From contig CAKZHE010000244.1 of assembly GCA_936920195.1 (NCBI GenBank), positions 1 through 36,101 of the forward strand: a stretch of 36,101 bases of DNA, read 5' to 3'. Position numbers and translations under genes: made by a program. Below the pieces are notes generated by a model. The model had not been told where the DNA came from, did not search any database, and worked only from the letters and a program-made list of their open reading frames with translations. Below, one piece after another: positions 13,926 through 22,725 of the stretch; position 1 is the stretch's first letter, and every line of letters begins with the position of its first letter. This stretch comes from an uncultured cyanobacterium. GTDB lineage: Bacteria; Cyanobacteriota; Cyanobacteriia; Cyanobacteriales; FACHB-T130.

Positions 13926-13956
13926 GGTGCGTTACGCTGCGCTAACACACCCTACT
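13926..13956. repeat. Dispersed palindromic repeat C
   Basis: This 31-bp imperfect palindrome (GGTGCGTTACGC to GCTAACACACC) matches the reverse complement of 27573-27603 exactly. Its last 15 bases overlap the 3' end of the DUF815 gene and supply that gene's stop codon. Confidence 0.9.
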
Positions 13957-15225
13957 GATAGAAGGTTCAGAAATGGCTAATTCAGAGCGAAGAAAGTCAA
14001 TGAATTGTCTGGCAGTACGCCCAGAACGTCCATTATGACGAGTTGCCCATTGTAGGGCGCGATATTCTAAATCTTCTGGGGTTAAATTAATCTTGGCTTG
14101 GGCAGCTAAATGATGGATAATTTCGAGATAGGTGGTTTGATCGGCAGGCTCGAAAGTTAAACTTAAACCAAAGCGATCGCTAAAGGATAATTTTTCTTGA
14201 ACAGTATCCCAAACTTGGATTTCATCGGCATCTCTAGGGCGGGGGCGATCGCCAAAAAATTCTCGAATTAAATGACGGCGATTGGAAGTGGCGTAAACAA
14301 CTAAATTTTGGGGTCTAGCGGTGATATTCCCTTCTAAAACTACTTTCAAAGCTTTAAAGGCTTCATCATCTTCTTCAAAAGAGAGATCGTCCACAAATAG
14401 AATAAACTTTTGGGGAACGGGGCGCAACTGGTCGGCGATCGCAGGCAAATCAGCTAAATCGGACTTTGCCACTTCAATTAACCGCAACTGACTTTCCCGA
14501 TAGTGATTTAATAGGGCTTTAACTAAGGAAGATTTGCCTGCTCCCCGACTGCCATAAAGTAAAACGTGCAAAGCCGGATAACCCGCCAAGAGGAAATCGG
14601 TGTTTTGCAACAAAACCGCTTTCTGAGACTCGCAACCAACTAACTCGCTTAACTGGATGGGATCGGGATGGTGAATGCCCACTAATTTACCAGATTGCCA
14701 GCGAAAAGCGCGATCGCCCGCAAATATTCCCACTCCATGTTGGCGATAATGAGCCGCTAGGGTTGCCAAACTGGTAAATATTGGCGGAGTATCCGCAATT
14801 TTCCCAGAATTCCAAGCTACCGGGGGAGCAGAGAGTTGGGCGGCAATTTGCACCCATTTGGCAATTTGTTCGCCGCTGAATTGATAAAGGCTGTGCAGTA
14901 CCATCAAATCTTGTTGGGCAGCCGCGACTAGGGGCGCAGGTAAGTCAGTTAATGGCACTTGCTGCGCCTGTTGGCTGAAGGGGTTGGCATCTGCTAATAT
15001 TTGTGCAACTAAATATTCTTGCCAGCTTTGTCCTCTAGCGGCGAGGGCTTGAAACCAGCGCCCATAGGCATATAGGCAAGTTAGGCGATCTTGAGTAGAG
15101 AGGGATTCCAGTAATTCCAAAAAGCTTTTACCAATGCGATCGCCCAAAACTCCTTGATAAACTAGCAGAGTCGCCGCTTGGCATAGTCGATCCTGAATCG
15201 CCATGGTAATTTCTGAAGCATCCAT
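13942..15225 (-). CDS. DUF815-family AAA+-like ATPase
   Basis: This 427-aa protein has an N-terminal helical region of about 190 residues and a P-loop ATPase domain typical of DUF815. Walker A is GSRGAGKSS (about residue 227) and Walker B is ILFVDDLSF. ATSNRRHLIREFF resembles sensor-1, and NGRSGRTARQFIDFLRSEL closes the domain. The family is widespread and its function is not established. The final residues (SRVC) and the stop are encoded by dispersed repeat C, so the native C-terminus has probably been replaced. It is divergent from vipp1. Confidence 0.88.
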   Translation of the reverse strand: MDASEITMAIQDRLCQAATLLVYQGVLGDRIGKSFLELLESLSTQDRLTCLYAYGRWFQALAARGQSWQEYLVAQILADANPFSQQAQQVPLTDLPAPLVAAAQQDLMVLHSLYQFSGEQIAKWVQIAAQLSAPPVAWNSGKIADTPPIFTSLATLAAHYRQHGVGIFAGDRAFRWQSGKLVGIHHPDPIQLSELVGCESQKAVLLQNTDFLLAGYPALHVLLYGSRGAGKSSLVKALLNHYRESQLRLIEVAKSDLADLPAIADQLRPVPQKFILFVDDLSFEEDDEAFKALKVVLEGNITARPQNLVVYATSNRRHLIREFFGDRPRPRDADEIQVWDTVQEKLSFSDRFGLSLTFEPADQTTYLEIIHHLAAQAKINLTPEDLEYRALQWATRHNGRSGRTARQFIDFLRSELAISEPSISRVC

Positions 15226-15476
15226 AATAATTCTGAGGTGAAGCTACCTTTTTCGACAAGAAGTTTTTACACTAGGAGATGAGAGACTGAGCATCGTCTT
15301 TGGCAAAATCCCTCCAGATTAATCTAGTCCTGAAATGGAGCGCCCTAAATCTTGAGATCGTATTTGGCATTACTGCCCTTGAACCCAGGGAAAAAATTAA
15401 CTGACTAATTGCCCTAACGCAGGCTGGAGAACCTACACTCACTTACCCCCACATACTTAAGAGGATAAAAAGCATT

Positions 15477-16250
15477 ATGGGATTATTTGATCGAATTAGC
15501 CGAGTCATCAGAGGCAATCTTAATGATATCGTCAGCAAGGCTGAAGACCCTGAAAAAATTCTCGAACAGTCGATAATTGATATGCAGGAGGATTTGGTAC
15601 AACTGCGGCAAGCGGTTGCCCAATCCATTGCTTCCCAAAAGCGTACCAAACAACAATACGAACAAGCGGAAAAAGAAGCCAACATTTGGTATCAGCGAGC
15701 GCAACTGGCTTTAGCGAAAGGGGATGAAAACCTGGCGCGGGAAGCTTTGGTGCGGAAGAAAACCCAGTCAGAATCAGCCACTGCTCTAAAAACTTCTTTA
15801 GATCAGCAAAATACTCAAGTAGACACGCTCAAGCGCAATTTGGTGGGGCTGGAAAGCAAGATTTCTGAAGCTAAAGCCAAAAAAGACATCCTCAAAGCCC
15901 GAATTTCCGCAGCCAAAGCCCAGGAGCAACTGCAAACTGCGGTGGGAAATATGAACACTGGCAGCGCCATGAGTGCCTTTGAGCGGATGGAAGAAAAGGT
16001 GCTGATGATGGAAGCTCGCGCTCAATCCGCTGGGGAGTTGGCAGGAGCAGATTTAGAAAGTCAGTTTGCCCAGTTAGAAGCTGGGAGCGATGTTGATGAT
16101 GAATTGGCGCTGCTGAAAGGGCAGATTGCCGCTGCGCCAGCACAGCAGTCTTTACCCCAAAGTAGCTCCACGGCTAAACCTCCAGGGCAGCCAACTGTAG
16201 ATGTGGTGGATTTGGAGTTGGAAGAACTGCGATCGCAAATCAAGCCCTAA
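15477..16250 (+). CDS. vipp1: Vipp1/IM30, ESCRT-III-like thylakoid membrane protein
   Basis: Vipp1 forms rings and rods on membranes and is needed for thylakoid biogenesis and repair in cyanobacteria. The 257-aa protein starts MGLFDRISRVIRGNLNDIVS, the lipid-binding amphipathic helix, followed by long coiled-coil helices (LVQLRQAVAQSIASQKRTKQ on) and FERMEEKVLMMEARAQSA. It has the extra C-terminal helix that separates Vipp1 from PspA (VDVVDLELEELRSQI, after a Gln/Ser/Pro linker). AGAGGA precedes the ATG. A strong hairpin follows the gene. Confidence 0.95.
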   Translation: MGLFDRISRVIRGNLNDIVSKAEDPEKILEQSIIDMQEDLVQLRQAVAQSIASQKRTKQQYEQAEKEANIWYQRAQLALAKGDENLAREALVRKKTQSESATALKTSLDQQNTQVDTLKRNLVGLESKISEAKAKKDILKARISAAKAQEQLQTAVGNMNTGSAMSAFERMEEKVLMMEARAQSAGELAGADLESQFAQLEAGSDVDDELALLKGQIAAAPAQQSLPQSSSTAKPPGQPTVDVVDLELEELRSQIKP

Positions 16251-16282
16251 AACAGCCCAAGTTTAGGAAAATATTCGATCCC

Positions 16283-16329
16283 AAATCTATATTTAAGGGT
16301 GAATAGCATTTACCCTTAAATATAGATTT
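16283..16329. terminator. Long A+T hairpin after vipp1
   Basis: AAATCTATATTTAAGGGT (16283-16300) is perfectly inverted at 16312-16329, an 18-bp stem that can extend by three pairs with one G-U into the loop. A short T run follows. It is probably a terminator that isolates vipp1 from the TPS gene, although the stem is unusually A+T-rich and long. Confidence 0.7.
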
Positions 16330-16354
16330 TTAGCGTAACTTCTGTGTAGATAAT

Positions 16355-19147
16355 ATGAAACAAACTCTCCAGAAAATTTGGTTACTAGGCAACCTATCCC
16401 TGTATTGGCTAGTAATTGCTTCCCCAGTTAAGGCTCAAATTGCGGGAGATAATACCCTAGGCACAACAGTAAATGGTTCTCTCTCATCGCCTTGTATAGC
16501 TGGCTCTTGTTTGATTGATGGCGGCACTCCAAGAGGCAGCAACCTATTTCACAGTTTCGATCAATTTTCTATTCCTAGTGGAGTTACTGCTAATTTTGTT
16601 AACAATAGCTCGGCGGTTCAAAACATTATTAGTCGAGTTACAGGTAATTTACCTTCTGATATTAATGGTACTATTAAATCGAGTGGAACTTATCCTAATT
16701 TCAACTTATTTTTAATCAATCCTAATGGCATTTATTTTGGCTCAAATGCCAGCCTTTCGCTGCATGGTTCATTTACTGCCAGCACTGCCAAAAGCGTCAT
16801 TTTTGGGAATGGCATTCAGTTTATTGCCGAAACTGCTTCTGCCGCTCCACTACTGGCAATTAGCGCTCCCATTGGTTTGCAATTTGGCAACTCAGCCGCA
16901 CCTATTCAGGTACAAAGTTCTAGTTTATCCCTACCAAACGGCAACACTTTAGCTCTCGTAGGTGGAGAGATTAATATGACAGGCGGCATCATTGTTACTC
17001 CCAATGGAAAGACTATTTTAGCCAGTATGGGTGCGAATAGCCAAGTTAACCTGATCTCCTCCCCTACAGGTTGGAGTTTAGGATATGAAGGCGAGCAGAA
17101 TTTTCAAGATATTAATTTGTCTCAGCTAACAACAGTCAGCGCTGATGGGGGCAATATCCAAGTCCTAGCTAGAAATGCTATCCTCACTGGAGGTTCTGGA
17201 ATAGAAGTTCCCTCTTCCAGTACCCAGTCAGGAGGAAATTTAGATATTCTCACCTCTGATTCATTGCAACTTATGGGGACTTCCGGTAGCCCATCCAATA
17301 TTTTTAGTCGCCTATTTACTCAAACTTCCAACAATAAAAATGCTGGAAATATCAATATTAATACCAATAGGTTAATTATTGCCAATGGAGCTGGAATATA
17401 TAGCTCTACTTTTGGTAATGGTAACGGTGGAAAAATTACTATCAATGCTCTGGAATCTTTAGAAGTAGCGGGAAGTTCTAGTCAGGGAGTTTTTAGCGGG
17501 GTGTTTTCCAATACTTCCACTCCAGGGAATGGGCAAGGCGGAAATATCAGTATTACAACTCCAAAACTTACCCTTACAGATAGCGCAACTATTTCAAGTT
17601 CAACAGTTAATCGGGGTGCTGCCGGAAATTTAATCTTTAACTCCAATCAGCTAATCCTTCAAAATGACGCGAAAATTAGTTCCAAAAGTTTTGGAACTGG
17701 CACTCCTGGCAATATCAATGTGACAGCCAATACGGTTTCGCTAGATAATCGATCCGATTTGTCTAATAATACTGTTTCTGCCAAGGGAGGAGATATTAAT
17801 TTTCAGAACTTGACTGTTTTAAGTCTTAGTAGAGGCAGTCAAATTTCTGCTTCCACTTTGAACGGAGAAGGGGGAAATATTAATATTGTTACTGCCAATT
17901 CTACAAGTTTAAATAATAGCAGCATCCTGGCGCTAGCTAGCGGTAGCGGTAATGCCGGAAATATTAATATTGGCACTAATCTGCTCAATCTGCAAAATGT
18001 CTCGCAAATAGCTGCTAACAATACTGGCACAGGAAATGGTGGCAGTTTAGCAATTACAGGCGGGACAATTTTTTTAGATAATCAAAGCAAACTATCTGCT
18101 GAAAGCAAATCGGGGTTGGGAGGAAATATTCAACTTTGGATTAGCAATGCCTTGAATTTAAATAATAGCAGTAAAATATCAATTTCTTCCATTACAGGAG
18201 AGGGTGGTTTTATAACTATTAGTGCTGCTAATTCAATCAACTTAAACAACGGTAGCAATCTGTCAGCGGAAGCCACGGGGAGAGGGTTGGCCGGAAGTTT
18301 AAGAATTGCTACAGAACAGCTAATTTTGCAAAACCGCTCTAGTGTGAATGTCAACAATACTGGCTTGGGTAGTGCAGGCAATCTAGAAATTACCGCCCGC
18401 TCTATTTTTCTCGATCGCCAATCGGAATTGAAAGCTGCCACAGCGTCGGGAGAAGGAGGCAATATTCAGCTTAAAGTCTGGGATTCAATTATTTTGCGGC
18501 ACAACAGCAATATTTTGGCAAATGCTATGAAAAATGGAAATGGGGGAAATATTACTATTAATGCTGGGGGCTTTATTCTTGGCGTACCTTCAGAAAATAG
18601 CGATATTGTTGCTAATGCTTATGAAGGAAGGGGTGGTAATATCAATGCTAGTGCGATGGCAATTTTTACTTTTCAACAAATGGGTAGAAATAGAACCGAC
18701 AAAAGTGATTTTAAGGCTAGTTCAACGTTAGGTATCAATGGCACAGTAGAAATAAGTGTGCGAGATAATATCCGCATTGAACCTTTAAGTGTGAAAAATT
18801 TACCGGGAGAAGTTGCCCAAGGTTGTGCCGCCAGCAATTCATCCTCTAACCAACAATCCCAAAGTCAATTTACATGGCGAGGAAAACAAGGAATCTTACC
18901 TAATCCAGGGGCAATACTGAATAATAATTCTTCTCAAGTTCCGTTCATAAATACTGGTTTTGGGCAAAGCAGCGATCGCGCATCTATTCTAACCAACCCA
19001 ACTAACTCTCCCCCCAGTGAAATTGTTGAGGCAACCGGATGGGAAAGAGATATCAATGGGAAAATTGCCCTCATTCCTCAAAGTACAACCGATCGAAATT
19101 TATCTTGGTGGCTATCTACTTGTTATGAGAGGCAAACTTCACCTTAG
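16355..19147 (+). CDS. Two-partner-secretion (FHA-like) exoprotein
   Basis: This 930-aa protein has a signal peptide ending at VKAQ and the TPS/hemagglutination-activity domain that directs export through a TpsB porin. Visible motifs are RGSNLFHSFDQFSIPSG, IISRVTGNLPSDINGTI and LFLINPNGIYFGSNASLSLHG. Residues from about 250 to 800 are a repetitive beta-helix-type region with recurring GGNI/GNI turns and LNNSS-type strands. The C-terminus (ATGWERDINGKIAL, then WWLSTCYER) is a conserved end seen in cyanobacterial relatives. It should be surface-exposed or secreted. The TpsB partner is not in the window. Its last 23 bases overlap the start of the CHAT gene. Confidence 0.9.
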   Translation: MKQTLQKIWLLGNLSLYWLVIASPVKAQIAGDNTLGTTVNGSLSSPCIAGSCLIDGGTPRGSNLFHSFDQFSIPSGVTANFVNNSSAVQNIISRVTGNLPSDINGTIKSSGTYPNFNLFLINPNGIYFGSNASLSLHGSFTASTAKSVIFGNGIQFIAETASAAPLLAISAPIGLQFGNSAAPIQVQSSSLSLPNGNTLALVGGEINMTGGIIVTPNGKTILASMGANSQVNLISSPTGWSLGYEGEQNFQDINLSQLTTVSADGGNIQVLARNAILTGGSGIEVPSSSTQSGGNLDILTSDSLQLMGTSGSPSNIFSRLFTQTSNNKNAGNININTNRLIIANGAGIYSSTFGNGNGGKITINALESLEVAGSSSQGVFSGVFSNTSTPGNGQGGNISITTPKLTLTDSATISSSTVNRGAAGNLIFNSNQLILQNDAKISSKSFGTGTPGNINVTANTVSLDNRSDLSNNTVSAKGGDINFQNLTVLSLSRGSQISASTLNGEGGNINIVTANSTSLNNSSILALASGSGNAGNINIGTNLLNLQNVSQIAANNTGTGNGGSLAITGGTIFLDNQSKLSAESKSGLGGNIQLWISNALNLNNSSKISISSITGEGGFITISAANSINLNNGSNLSAEATGRGLAGSLRIATEQLILQNRSSVNVNNTGLGSAGNLEITARSIFLDRQSELKAATASGEGGNIQLKVWDSIILRHNSNILANAMKNGNGGNITINAGGFILGVPSENSDIVANAYEGRGGNINASAMAIFTFQQMGRNRTDKSDFKASSTLGINGTVEISVRDNIRIEPLSVKNLPGEVAQGCAASNSSSNQQSQSQFTWRGKQGILPNPGAILNNNSSQVPFINTGFGQSSDRASILTNPTNSPPSEIVEATGWERDINGKIALIPQSTTDRNLSWWLSTCYERQTSP

Positions 19148-21887
19148 TTTTTTTTGCCCTTGGTTGTTAGGATTAGTTTTGCTATGGAATTTTTTGAGCG
19201 CCCAAAAGCTATTTGCTCAATCTGTGCCAGCTCCTTCCACACTCTCAAAATTGCTCTCTTTGCAAGTCAATCTACCTGAAGATCGAGAAACTGCCAATGT
19301 ACAGGTTTTAGTTCGTCAAGGACAAGATTTTTATAATAGCGGTCATTTTTCGGAAGCTATTCAAGTTTTACAATATACAGCGGATGTTTTTAAAAACCAA
19401 GGGAATTATTTTTCTCAAGCAGTTAGTTTAATCAATTTATCCTTAGCTTATCAACAACTGGGGCAATGGGAAGAGGCGGAGCAGGCGATCGCAAATAGCC
19501 TAAATTTATTAAACACCAATCCAGGCGATCGCCGCTATCGACAATTAACTGCTCAAGTTTGGGAAATTTCAGGGCAACTAAAATTATCGACGGGGAAACC
19601 ACAAGAGGCGTTAAAATTTTGGCAAGATGCCACCCAAGCTTATCAGGAATTGTCCGATCTAGCTGCGGCGAGCCGAAATACCATCAAGCAAAGTTTAGCT
19701 CTGCAAGAATTAGGGCTGCAGCGCGAAGCTTTGAAAATATTAATTTCCCTGCTGCCAACTTTAGAGCAACAATCAGATCTTTTCGTCAAAGCAATGGGAT
19801 GGCGGAGTTTGGGGAATGTTTTACGAGTAGTTGGCGAAGTTCCAGAATTGGAAAAATATTATTTGGGGTTTAAAAAACCGCCAAACGGGAAAAGTTTGAC
19901 CTATTTAGAGCAATCAAAACAGTTATTGGAGGAAAGCTTAAAAATTACTGATAAATTACAACTTTCTCAAGAAAGTAGTGTGACGCAACTGAGTTTGGCT
20001 AACACACTTGAAGCTATTTATGAACAGTTACAAAATGCTGCCGAACGGATTGAGAGTAGGAGTAGGAAAGAACAAGCTGCCCAAAAAGCGGAAGAGGTAT
20101 TAACTTCCTATCAACAAATAGTTGACAATCCTTATAATAACCGATTTGTTCGGATTCAAGCGCAATTAAATTATCTTAATTTGAAGATCAAGTTACAAAA
20201 GTTAAACGAATTTAGTAGTAATAATTTATCCCAAATTACATCGGAAATTGATCTGCTCCCGGTCAGTCGAGAGGCTATCTATGCGCGAATCAATTTAGTC
20301 AAAAGTTTAATCAGAATTGCCCAACAATCTGACCATAAAAGTCAATTTTTATGGGCATCCGCCGATCTATTGAAAGTCGCTATTCCACAAGCTCAAAAAT
20401 TAGGCGATCGCCCTGCTGAAAGTTATGCTAGGGGATATTTAGGCAAGCTATACGAACACAATCAGCAGTTCAAAGAAGCGATGCAGTTAACTCAGCAAGC
20501 TCTGTTCATTAGCGAAGAAATTCAAGCCAAAGAAATTAGTTATCAATGGCAGTGGCAGTTAGGAAGATTAGCCAAAAAACAGGAGGATAGAAAGAAGGCG
20601 ATCGCCTATTATCAAGAAGCAATTCAAAGTCTAGATAGCGTTCGCCAAGATCTCAGCAGCTTGAAAAATCCCGAAGTCCAATTTTCATTTCGAGATGATG
20701 CCGAACCAATTTATCGGGAATTAGTTGATTTACTTCTACCTCGATTAGAACCAGAAGTTTCTCAAGCCAATCTCAAGCAAGCTCAGTTAACCATTGAAGC
20801 GCTGCAATTAGCTGAATTAGAAAATTATCTGCGCTGTCAACTATCAAAATCCATTGCCATTGATAAAGTGATTGCACAACATAATTTGAAAACCGCTATT
20901 ATCTACCCAATTGTTTTGGAAGACAGACTAGAAGTCATCCTGAAACTGCCTGGGCAAGAGGAATTAATTCGCTATACTACCTTGATTTATAAAGGTGAAT
21001 TAGAAACTAAAATCAAGAAATTACAAGAGAATATAGAGGAGAGAAAAACAGCAGAAGACCCAACAACAAATTTTGCAGAAATGTATAAAATACTCCTAAA
21101 AAAAGCCGAGCCATACTTAAAAAATCATCATTTCAAAATTGATACTTTATTATTTGTTTTAGATGGCTCTTTACAAAATATTCCGATGGCATCGCTTTAC
21201 GATGGTAATTCCTATCTGATTGGCAACTATAGTCTTGTTATGAATTTGGGACTACAACTTGTTGATGAACAACCTCTAGAAAAAGACAAATTTAATGTTC
21301 TAGTTGCCGGACTTAGTGAAAAGGTAGATGAGGATTTTTCCGAACTTCCGTATGTGAAAGAGGAAGTTAAGCTAATTCCCAATAGCACTGTTTTACTAAA
21401 TTCAGATTTTACTTTTAACACCCTTCAGCAAAAAATGAACTCCCAATCTTTTTCAGTAGTGCATTTAGCTACTCATGGTTTATTTAGCTCTAATCCTGAC
21501 GAAACATTTATTTGGGCGACTAATCAAGAAAAAATCAATGTTAATCGGCTAATTAATTTGCTTCGCAGTCAACAGCAAAATCAACCCAATTCGATTAAAC
21601 TACTAACTTTGAGTGCTTGCCAAACAGCCAAAGGAGATAAATGGGCGGCTTTAGGAATTGCTGGGGTAGCAGTGCGCTCTGGAGCGCGGAGTACCATTGC
21701 TTCTTTATCAAATGTTCCAGATAAATCTACAGCTTTAATGATGAGCTATTTGTATGAAGAACTGGGCAAACCTGGAGTTACAAAGGCAGAAGCATTGCGT
21801 TCGGCACAGCGAAAAATATTGCAAGACCCCGAATATAAAAAACCTTTTTATTGGTCTTCTTTTATTCTCCTGGGCAGTTGGCGATAG
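19125..21887 (+). CDS. Exported TPR-CHAT caspase-like protease
   Basis: I choose the ATG at 19125 because it gives a clear signal peptide (MRGKLHLSFFCPWLLGLVLL, ending near LFAQS) and 920 aa. The GTG at 19017 lies deep in the upstream gene. About 480 residues of TPR-like helix pairs follow (FSEAIQVLQYTADVFKNQGN, then LGQWEEAEQAIANSL). The C-terminal CHAT domain has the catalytic dyad His in VVHLATHGLFSS and Cys in LTLSACQTAKG, ending in WSSFILLGSW. CHAT proteases use TPR regions to capture partners. The 23-base overlap with the TPS gene implies coupled expression. As the protein is exported, its targets should be outside the cytoplasm, perhaps the TPS protein itself (inference). Confidence 0.92.
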   Translation: MRGKLHLSFFCPWLLGLVLLWNFLSAQKLFAQSVPAPSTLSKLLSLQVNLPEDRETANVQVLVRQGQDFYNSGHFSEAIQVLQYTADVFKNQGNYFSQAVSLINLSLAYQQLGQWEEAEQAIANSLNLLNTNPGDRRYRQLTAQVWEISGQLKLSTGKPQEALKFWQDATQAYQELSDLAAASRNTIKQSLALQELGLQREALKILISLLPTLEQQSDLFVKAMGWRSLGNVLRVVGEVPELEKYYLGFKKPPNGKSLTYLEQSKQLLEESLKITDKLQLSQESSVTQLSLANTLEAIYEQLQNAAERIESRSRKEQAAQKAEEVLTSYQQIVDNPYNNRFVRIQAQLNYLNLKIKLQKLNEFSSNNLSQITSEIDLLPVSREAIYARINLVKSLIRIAQQSDHKSQFLWASADLLKVAIPQAQKLGDRPAESYARGYLGKLYEHNQQFKEAMQLTQQALFISEEIQAKEISYQWQWQLGRLAKKQEDRKKAIAYYQEAIQSLDSVRQDLSSLKNPEVQFSFRDDAEPIYRELVDLLLPRLEPEVSQANLKQAQLTIEALQLAELENYLRCQLSKSIAIDKVIAQHNLKTAIIYPIVLEDRLEVILKLPGQEELIRYTTLIYKGELETKIKKLQENIEERKTAEDPTTNFAEMYKILLKKAEPYLKNHHFKIDTLLFVLDGSLQNIPMASLYDGNSYLIGNYSLVMNLGLQLVDEQPLEKDKFNVLVAGLSEKVDEDFSELPYVKEEVKLIPNSTVLLNSDFTFNTLQQKMNSQSFSVVHLATHGLFSSNPDETFIWATNQEKINVNRLINLLRSQQQNQPNSIKLLTLSACQTAKGDKWAALGIAGVAVRSGARSTIASLSNVPDKSTALMMSYLYEELGKPGVTKAEALRSAQRKILQDPEYKKPFYWSSFILLGSWR

Positions 21888-21906
21888 TCAAAAAGTTGTG
21901 GTAGAT

Positions 21907-22725
21907 TTAATTTGGGGGTGTACAGCAATCAACAATTGGTTCAGAAGCAATTTTTTCTAATCCGCTAGAACGCAAAACTTCCCGCCACTGTTGGTTTTTA
22001 GGTTCAGTTCGTTTTAGTTCAGCTAGCGCCTTAAGCATATCGTACCAAAAGCCATTTTTACCGTAAAGGATTGCCTGTTGTAGTAAAGTAGCTGCCTGTA
22101 ATTGAGTTTTTAAATCAGTATTTGGTTCTTCTCGTCTAATCAATCTTTGCACAGAAAGTTTTTTTGGTGTTAGATTCTGGGGACATTCAACATTAATAAA
22201 AAAGTAAAAATAATACCATTGATTAATTTCTAATGGCGGTGCTGTAGCAGGTAAAGTAAAGCTAATTATCCCGGGAGTATTTGTTAAAGTTAATTCACTT
22301 TCATAAACAGTTATTTCGGCATGATTTTCTGAATTCCACCTCCGCAGTGAGAATTTACCAGAGATGATAGAACCGGGAGAATTGGATATATATACCCAAA
22401 AAGTGGGACGTTCTTTGGTTGTTAATCCCCATAAGGGCTTTTCCTCTGAATTTGGTTCAATTATGGGGACTAAGGCAACTAAATTTTCATTCACTCCACA
22501 GCCACGATTAGAGCCGTTAACAGTGTTAGGAGGTTTTCCTCGCGATTCTTTAGCTGCTGGGGGGGTGAAAATAACGCGATCGCCTTCTGCTACCTTTAAA
22601 CTATAACTCTGATTAATTATTGCTGGTGGTAACTGTGCTAAGGTTGATGCTCTCTCCCAAACTAACCAGTTGAGGATTGAGATAATTGCTAATAATAGTT
22701 TGAGAGATTGAGTGCGAATATTCAT
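21907..22725 (-). CDS. DUF928 exported protein
   Basis: This 272-aa protein begins with a signal peptide (LKLLLAIISILNWLVW and ASTLAQ). Its body matches DUF928: GCGVNENLVALVPI, KERPTFWVYIS, LEINQWYYFYFFINVECPQN and a helical C-terminal half (LLQQAILYGKNGFWYDMLKA). The function of DUF928 is unknown. The fold region PTFWVYISNSPG looks like a beta-sandwich module. It overlaps the CHASE2 gene stop by 4 bases (ATGA), so it is the last gene of that operon. It ends 19 bases from the convergent CHAT gene. Confidence 0.88.
   Translation of the reverse strand: MNIRTQSLKLLLAIISILNWLVWERASTLAQLPPAIINQSYSLKVAEGDRVIFTPPAAKESRGKPPNTVNGSNRGCGVNENLVALVPIIEPNSEEKPLWGLTTKERPTFWVYISNSPGSIISGKFSLRRWNSENHAEITVYESELTLTNTPGIISFTLPATAPPLEINQWYYFYFFINVECPQNLTPKKLSVQRLIRREEPNTDLKTQLQAATLLQQAILYGKNGFWYDMLKALAELKRTEPKNQQWREVLRSSGLEKIASEPIVDCCTPPN

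Noticed and set aside
15477-16250. PspA rather than Vipp1
   Set aside because: The extra C-terminal helix after a flexible linker is the Vipp1-specific feature.
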